Shown piece by piece: positions 57,401-63,853 of a stretch of 63,853 bases of DNA. The notes beneath the pieces are model-generated. The model was not told where the DNA came from, did no database searches, and worked only from the letters and a program-made list of their open reading frames with translations. Every line of letters begins with the position of its first letter. The stretch's first letter is position 1. The position numbers were made by a program, and so were the translations under genes. This DNA is from Triparma columacea (lineage: Eukaryota > Sar > Bolidophyceae > Parmales > Triparmaceae). The stretch spans positions 6,951-70,803 of the forward strand of contig BRYA01000159.1 in the NCBI GenBank assembly GCA_030267965.1, in the 5' to 3' direction.

Positions 57401-60400
57401 CACCAATCGACTTTTTGAGAATTGGTTTGTGTGGAAGGAGATAAAATTGGACAATCGTCAGACTGCATACATGCTAGGATTTGTGCCTTTGGGTGAATAT
57501 TATGGGGCAAGCTTCACCAACCTTAGCAAGGACGGCTTTGTAATTGGAGTAACAAGAGGAATCTACATCATGACCGAGGTTGCCCCAAATGTCTGTAGAG
57601 TGACACGCATTCAAACAGTTGATCTGAAATTTAGTGGCATTCATAAGACAGTGATGGACAATGCCATTGACTACCTTGCAAAGAATGCGCTTGTTGAGGC
57701 CAACAGGTTGCAGAAGAAGTTCAGGAGGAACGGGAAGGAGGTTGATGCTGAGGTAAGGGGGGTTCTGGTGGAGAGGATGAGGGAGGGTGCTGAGTTGGAG
57801 GAGGACCAGAAGAAGGTGTTTAGGGAGTTGGAGAAGCTCTTTAGTGAGGAGGAGGAAGGAGGGTGGAGACCTCTCGAGTCACCTTATGAGGGAGTGAAGA
57901 TGGAGATCATGTTCAAGCAGCAAGAGAAAGGTGATGAGAGAATTGTTGCTTTGGGAACAGCACGGGGGGTAGCTGATTGTTCTGCAGAGGAGGCTGCTGC
58001 ATACTACTTTGAGTATTGCAGTAGGGATAGAAACGCAATAAGCAGAGACGCAGGCAACCCTGCAAGGTTAGAAATAAGAGAGGGGAAAGGTAGGATAAAC
58101 GAAAAATTATTCGCTACGGTCAAGACAATGCCATCATTGCTGCACAAGAGAGAGTTTGTGTTTAAGCATGTCTGGAAAAGAAATCACGATGGCAGCATAA
58201 CTGTAGCGTGCTGCTCCGTTGACAAAGATGTTGACTATGGAGGAAATGTGGGAAAGCTCGTCAGAGGAATAACCAAGGCATTCTTCATTGCCAGCAACAT
58301 TAAGTCAACAGGAGACATGCCACAGTGCAAAATACAACTTCTGCAATATGCTGATGCAGGAGGGTATATTCCCGTCACTCTCATCAACAAAAAGATCCCT
58401 CTTGGACTAAAGGCGCTGTATGATGTTTCTGATGCCTTGAGGAAAGACGAAGAGGTTGATAAAGCTGCACTGGTCTCTCTTGCCAACATTATCAAGAATG
58501 AGCCCCAAGACTATACAAAGGAGGAGAAGGATGCTATCAGGAAGGGGAAGGAATTCTATGAGAAGTGCAAGGAGGAGAGGAATTTTGATGATTTGAAGAG
58601 TCCTGATGAGAAGGTCAAGATGAAGCTAGTGCATGTTGATGGGGCAAGCAGTGGGACTGGTTTTGCCACAACTATAGTTGATGCGAGTGTGGAGGAGTGT
58701 GCTGCTCATGAGTTTATGGATTCTAGAAAGTTCAAAAGAACATCGAAAGAAAGAGGAATCACAGAGTATAGTGTCAGCAGCATAAGCAATCACACCTGTT
58801 ACTACTTCTTAACAAGGGATCTTGGCATCCCACGGTTTGCTCCTCGTGATAGTCGGAGTAAAATGACGTGGTTCAAGCAAGATGACGGCAAAGTTATCAT
58901 TGATGTTACAGATACAGACCAACTTCAAGAAGACTTTCCAGTAAAGGCTGGGAATGTTTTAGTGAAGATTCACACAGTATGGGTGTTTGAGCCACTTGAC
59001 CCTATTGGAGATGTGCCACAAACATCAGTGACTTTTACAACAAAGGTAGACCTTGGTGGTGTTTTCTTCTCCTCCATTGTGAACAAGCTTGCACCAAGGT
59101 TTCTTGCACAAGTCTCAGACTTGAGAAAGAAGTTTGACAAGAGCAAAGAGATTGAATTCTTCAACAGACAGCAGATCATTGAAATGTTTGAGGAGATTAC
59201 AATTGAGGGAGCACCAGGGGTTGAAAGTCACTTTGACGAGGTAGTGGGAGCTCAAGAGATCAGTAGTAGGTTGTCTGGACAGACATTGATAAAGGCAGAG
59301 AAGGGAATGGGATGGGGGAAGACTTCAATAACTGTGAGATCATCCCACAAGGAAGTTGCAGCATTCTTCTGGGACTTTGAAAGTGGAGTTGAATCCCAGC
59401 TTGTGATTCATAGACTTAACAACAAAACACTTGTAATCACAGCTGAACATAAAGGGCATCTCACAGCTGTAAGGTTCTCAGAGGCTGGCCAGATGAAGAC
59501 AGAAGTAGAAATGATGACTAGACATAAGGGTTTAGGAAAGGCTGTTAGCAAAAAGAGCGTAATTGAGCACCTGGGCATCGCCAATGATGCTGCTTGCTAC
59601 TTTGACAACCTTCTGAAGAGCACAGAAGCTGGGGAAGAGGACGGGAGGAGGTTTGGAGAGCAGCTGATGGAGAGAGTGAAGAAAAGGCATTTTGGGGACA
59701 GTAAGGTAGAGGCTGTGAGGGGGTTTATTGTTGCCAATGGGGCACTGAAAGAGACTACGGAGCAGCACAGTTTCATGACAACACTGCTGTTTGCTGTGGT
59801 TATGAACAAATTTAAAAGGAGAGCGACAAATGAGGGAGAAGTTAAGAGTGAGGAGGAAGCCAGGGGGTGGGAGATTGGGAGTGCAATGACAGCAGTCATG
59901 TTGACTACTTTGTCTGCTGCTCATGCTGTAGATGAGTGGGCCCATCAATTCACTGAAGTGCAGGAGGTTATGAATGAACAAGTGTGGTTAAGGCCCATGC
60001 TTGAGGAGATAGTTATGAATCTATTTATGAAGTCTAACTTAGGCTTGAAGGCAAGGGTCACTGTTGGTGCTGGAACAAGCATGCTTGATTTGCTGACTGA
60101 TGTGTATGTGACACATAAGTTGTGGAAAGATAAGAAGTATGGGTACTTTCAGGCTTCTTTGGCAAGTTTGGTGGCATCCATAGGGATACAAATGTTTACT
60201 GTTTGGGGACAGAACAGGAAGTTGGGGATGAAAAGGGTGGTGCGGGAGTTGATTCCAATCTTGCTTGGTTACAAGCCTGCTGTTGATGCCTATAGGGTAG
60301 CAACTGGTTCAAAACAAGAGGTTGGGACTGCAGTGGACCCAATGCTTGAGATGACAATTATGAAAATGATTGAGATGTTTGCTGAGGCAATCCCTGGAGT

Positions 60401-63344
60401 GATCATCCAACTTATGGCAATAGCAACCGCTGACAAAGAGGTTGGAACTTCAGCATGGCTTTCTGTTGCAGTGTCAGCAATTACAGTAGGCTTTGCCTCA
60501 GCAACAATTAGTTATGACTGGGACACAGATCCTCGTAAGAGAGAGGAAACACCAGCCTTCTATGGGTATATACCTGCAAAAGCAAGCAAGAGAACAGTAG
60601 TATTTGTGTCAATGTTGCTGTTCACTGCAGGAATGCTTCTAATAAGGTGTACAACAATAGTACTTCTTGGGTTGATGGGAGGTAGTTGGGCCTTTCTCTA
60701 CATTGGCGCTGACCTTGGTTTCTACTTATTAGTTAAGATATTGAGAGGTGACTTTTGGTACTGGATGCCAGGGGGGGGTTACTTAGAGATTCTGAATAGT
60801 ATTTCGATGAGAGTAATTGTAAAGATCGTTGTGGACTTCACTTCAATGGTGCACTTTCGACATCCTAATGAAGTTGGAGGAGTTTTTTGGTTGTTGGGTC
60901 TTCTGTTGACAATAGGAAGCCTTCCAACGTCCATATATATTGCTTCACCTTATGTTGATGAGGGAGCAATCGATATTGCATCATTGATTATGAACTATTT
61001 CATACTAATAACTACCATTTGGTTTGCTGTATTCTTTTTGAACATTGAAAGTAAGTACTTGCACACCTTCTGGAGCACACAGAGCTCAAAGGATATGACT
61101 ATGGCTTATTTCCTTGAAGGGGAAAGCGACGCTATTAAGATTGGGGTATTTGATTGCTCAAGACATCACTGGATCTCAATTGAAGGAGAAATTAAGACAT
61201 GGGTGCAGTTGAACTGGGTTAAATGGGAAGAAGAGAAACCAGAGTGGTTTACTGACGTGAGGAAAGCTTTGGTGCCAGTTGAGTTCATTCCATCAGATGG
61301 AGATGCTAGAAGGAGAGAGAGTGTGAGAAGAGCAAGTGTTGATGCTGTGGCTGATAGTGGTCAAGCAGGTGCTTTAAGAGCAAGTATAAGGAGAGCAAGT
61401 GTTGGCTTGGACAATGGAGGCGCACTAAGTGCTTCACATGCTGTGAATGATACTGAACAAGACTATGCAGATTTAGATCCTAAAAAAATAGGACAATTGT
61501 TGGGTGAGCAACTGTTGGTTGCATTAAATTTCAGGAAGAAGGGAATGACAAAGGAGGAGGCAGTGAGGCTATTTGTAGGATCAAACTATGTTCTTAGGCA
61601 GGCTGTAGAGAAGTACTCATTTGTCGAGGTGATGTTGGCTGCCGTCATTGAGAACAAGCTGCACAGGATGAGGAAGGTGGAGGGGGCAGCCAAGGACCTG
61701 GAGAAGAAGGACGGGAAGGAGATCGGCGAAAGCCTAGCGTCAACATTGGCAGTGAATACACAGGTGCAATCCGCTGTTGACGAGTGGATGCACCAGTTCC
61801 CTGCTCTGAAGGAGCTTGACGAAGAGTATGGCTGGTTCCGACCTATGCTCGAGACGATTGGCTTCAAGCTGATGGAGGAAGTCCCTTGGGGATTGAAGGC
61901 AAGAGTGACTGTTGGTGCTATCACAAGCATGACTGACTTGCTAACTGATGTGTATGTGACTTACATGTTTTGGGATGATAAGAAGTATGGGTACTTCAAA
62001 GCTTCTTTGGCAAGTTTGGTAGCGTCAATTGGGCTCCAGGTGTTTGTTGTTTGGACACAGAACAGGACGTTGGGGATGAAGAGGGTACTTAGGGAATGGG
62101 TTCCAATCTTGCTTGGGTACAAGCCTGCTGTTGATGCTTATAGAGTTGCAACTGGAGCAAAGCAAGAGATTGGGGCTGCAGGTGACCCAATGTTGGAGAT
62201 GACATTCATGAAAGTGATTGAGATGTTTGCTGAGGCAATCCCTGGAGTGATCATCCAACTTATGGCAATAGCAACCAGCGACAAAGAGATTCGAGCTTCA
62301 GCATGGCTTTCAGTAGCAGTGTCAGCAATTACAACAGGCTTTGCCTCTGCAACAATAAGTTATGACTGGGACACAGACCCTGCTAATAGAGAAGCATCCC
62401 CAGACTTCTATGGATATATACCTGCAAAAGCAAGCACGAGAACAGTAGTATTTACGTCTATGTTGCTCTTGTCAGCAGGGATGCTTCTCATAAGGTGTAC
62501 AACAATAGTTCTTCTTGGGTTGATGGGAGGTAGTTGGGCCTTTCTCTACATTGGAGCTGACCTTGGCTTGTACTTGTTGGTTAAGATATTGAGGAGAGAT
62601 TTTTGGTACTGGATACCATTGGGAAGTAACTTAGAGATTGTGAATAGTATTTTTTGCAGAGTGTTGGCAAAGATCATTGTAGACTTCACTTCAATGGTGC
62701 AGTTTAGACATCCTAATGAAGTCGGGGGAACATATTGGTTGTTTGGTTTTTTGTTGACAATGGGAAGCCTCCCAGTGTCAATATATATAGCTTCACCTCA
62801 TGTTGGTGAGAGAGCTATTGATATTGCATCATCAATTGAGAGGTATTTTATATTAATAACTACCTTATGCTTTGCTGTCTTCTTTTTGAACATTGAGAGG
62901 AAGTACTGGCACACCTTCTGGAGCACACAGAAAGGGAAGGATAGGTCAATGGCATATTTCCTTGAAGGAGAAAAAGATAAAGTAAAGTTTCTGATATTTA
63001 CTCGCTCAAGGCATCATTGGGTCCCAATTGAAGGAGAAGTTAAGAAATGGGTTGAGTTAAGCTGGGCTAAATGGGAAGAGGAGAAACAAGACTGGTTTAC
63101 TGACGTTCTGAAAGCTTCTGTGCCTGTAGAGTTTATTCCATCAGATGGAGATGCTAGAAAGATAGAGAGTGTTAGGAGAGCAAGTGTTGATGCTGAAGCT
63201 GAGGGTGGTCTAGCAGGTACTTTGAGAGCAAGTATTAGGAGAGCAAGTGTCGAAGGCGCTGATGGTAGAGATATTACAGGGCTAGGAGGTGGGAAAGTGA
63301 AAGTAAGCAGTGTAGTGCCGAAAGAAGATGAGCATGGGGATTGA
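54442..63344 (+). CDS. Giant START-domain protein with two multi-membrane modules
   Basis: Exons are 54442-54616, four 33-nt mini-exons (54757-54789, 55259-55291, 55674-55706 and 55842-55874) and 56017-63344, all meeting in phase 1, for 2,544 residues. An in-frame TAG precedes the ATG. The N-terminal 110 residues are polar and include five 11-residue repeats (SENGHKDAGQ type). Four START-like domains follow near 495-690, 728-915, 968-1160 and 1190-1305, with alternating hydrophobic strands and a final amphipathic helix (for example HKTVMDNAIDYLAKNALVEA). Two related membrane modules lie at about 1445-1900 and 2060-2520. Each has several hydrophobic spans and the motifs LLTDVYVT, EAIPGVIIQLMAIAT and IRCTTIVLLGLMGGSWAFLY. 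The modules distantly resemble XK-related scramblases. A role in lipid sensing or transfer at a membrane is inferred. The gene cut at the left edge is a paralogue. Confidence 0.85.
54757..55874 (+). repeat. Tandem array of 33-nt mini-exons with flanking introns
   Basis: Four 33-nt exons, each entering and leaving in phase 1, are separated by introns of 469, 382 and 135 bp. Exons 3 and 4 are identical in sequence (ACTCTGAGAATGGTCATAAG and onward) and exon 2 differs at four bases. The fifth is diverged. The intron ends are also repeated, so the unit of duplication was exon plus intron. Confidence 0.9.
54891..55590. repeat. GC-rich inserts with a 24-bp repeat in two mini-exon introns
   Basis: About 54891-55190 and 55395-55590 are very G/C rich and similar to each other. 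They contain a repeat close to GGCGACCGCATGGGTTCCGT plus four bases. On the minus strand they read as an exon-like ORF (ELDAEGQTLRERLRAFRTQA) ending at a GTGAGAAAA donor-like sequence. Confidence 0.85.
60043..63230 (+). repeat. Internal direct duplication of the membrane module
   Basis: About 60043-61390 and 61894-63240 are strongly similar in DNA as well as protein, offset by about 1,850 bp. Long stretches are identical, for example around GGCAATCCCTGGAGTGATCA. The duplication is therefore young or homogenised. Confidence 0.9.
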
Positions 63345-63760
63345 CTAATAGGGCAGCAACATTTGTAGGAGAAATTGATTTTATTTGGTATATTAGTGAC
63401 TAATAGATCGCTTGCTTGTGTCATTGCTGTTGAACGCTTCGCTCAACGCTTTGCATTGCTTTGTTATATGCTTTGCTCTTTAGTAGTGTGTTATGATAAA
63501 GAGGTTTGTTGGATGTGGGGGTGGGAGGTTGAGGGTAAGGGAAAGGTGTGTGTGGGGAGAGTATTGTGTAAATGAGTGGAAGGGGAGAAAAAAGAAGTAA
63601 GGCTGTTGGGGGGTTGCGTAGTTGTTTTGCAGGGAGATACAGCGTTAAGAGAGTGTGTTTTAGTTAATGGTTGGTATCAGGAGAGATGAAGGAGAAGGGA
63701 TCAGATGAGGAGGGGGACAGGAAGCGGTGAAAGGGGGGAGATGTGAGGTAGGGAAAGGAA
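63345..63760. other. Subtelomeric non-coding stretch
   Basis: No gene. G-rich and purine-rich sequence increases towards the telomere. This is the 3' UTR region of the START gene and the transition to telomeric DNA. Confidence 0.6.
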
Positions 63761-63853
63761 GGGTTAGGGTTAGGGTTATGGTTAGGGTTATGGTTTGGGT
63801 TAGGGTTAGGGTTAGGGTTAGGGTTAGGGTTAGGGTTAGGGTTAGGGTTAGGG
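63761..63853 (+). repeat. Telomeric repeat (TTAGGG)n at chromosome end
   Basis: About 15 units of TTAGGG run to the last base. The G-rich strand reads towards the right end, as expected for a chromosome terminus. The inner units include variants TTATGG (twice) and TTTGGG. Confidence 0.95.

Noticed and set aside
1..63853. Transfer RNA, ribosomal RNA or CRISPR arrays
   Set aside because: I looked for T-loop sequences, conserved rRNA segments and regularly spaced repeats with unique spacers and found none; the tandem repeats present are direct satellites or coding repeats.

Overview
The window is nuclear DNA from an intron-rich alga, most likely a photosynthetic stramenopile (diatom/Parmales-like). 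This rests on four observations. Short introns open with GTGAG or GTAAG and often end in C-rich tracts before CAG. Several proteins start with a signal peptide followed by a Phe-containing cleavage motif of the ASAF type, the plastid-targeting signature of algae with a complex red plastid. One gene carries a W-x-K-E-E-E domain that I recall from oomycetes and diatoms. The right end is a (TTAGGG)n telomere, so the window is a chromosome end. The taxon is inference. All exon models were joined by hand from splice signals and reading phase, without transcript evidence.

Layout. 1-1185 is the 5' part of a START/multi-membrane gene on the minus strand. 1705-4461 is a membrane TKL-type kinase. 4862-5092 is MOZART1. 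5614-6407 is a BART-domain protein. 6491-10216 is a two-WW, ten-EF-hand protein. 10818-15350 holds a secreted basic protein and two tandem CRAL-TRIO (SEC14-like) genes in repeat units of about 1.42 kb. 15427-19696 is an EDRF1-like TPR protein. 19774-22343 is an FHA protein. 23270-24166 is a small plastid protein whose last exon has two extra copies nearby. 24972-30854 is a 1,703-residue EF-hand/WD40 protein. 31430-34273 holds small genes, one of them a plastid membrane protein. 34898-35800 is a BspA-like leucine-rich-repeat gene.

The right half continues with a receptor-like gene of about 2,077 residues (36239-43041: beta-helix, cysteine-rich repeats, seven membrane segments). Then come a cytochrome-b5-reductase-like flavoprotein (43399-44983), a small secreted protein, a three-exon serine/threonine-rich protein, an AT-rich relic island (47600-48003), a SUMO-like protein, and a gene with at least 16 exons (49842-53613). 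The last gene (54442-63344) is a 2,544-residue START/multi-membrane protein ending about 420 bp before the telomere. It is a full-length paralogue of the gene cut by the left edge.

There is no operon logic. Recurrent themes are calcium sensing (EF-hand with WW, EF-hand with WD40), lipid binding at membranes (START, CRAL-TRIO), membrane signalling (kinase, cysteine-rich receptor) and plastid functions. The most distinctive feature is heavy local duplication: tandem genes, tandem 33-nt mini-exons, an exon fragment inside an intron, a triplicated last exon and internal domain duplications. This fits a recombining subtelomere.
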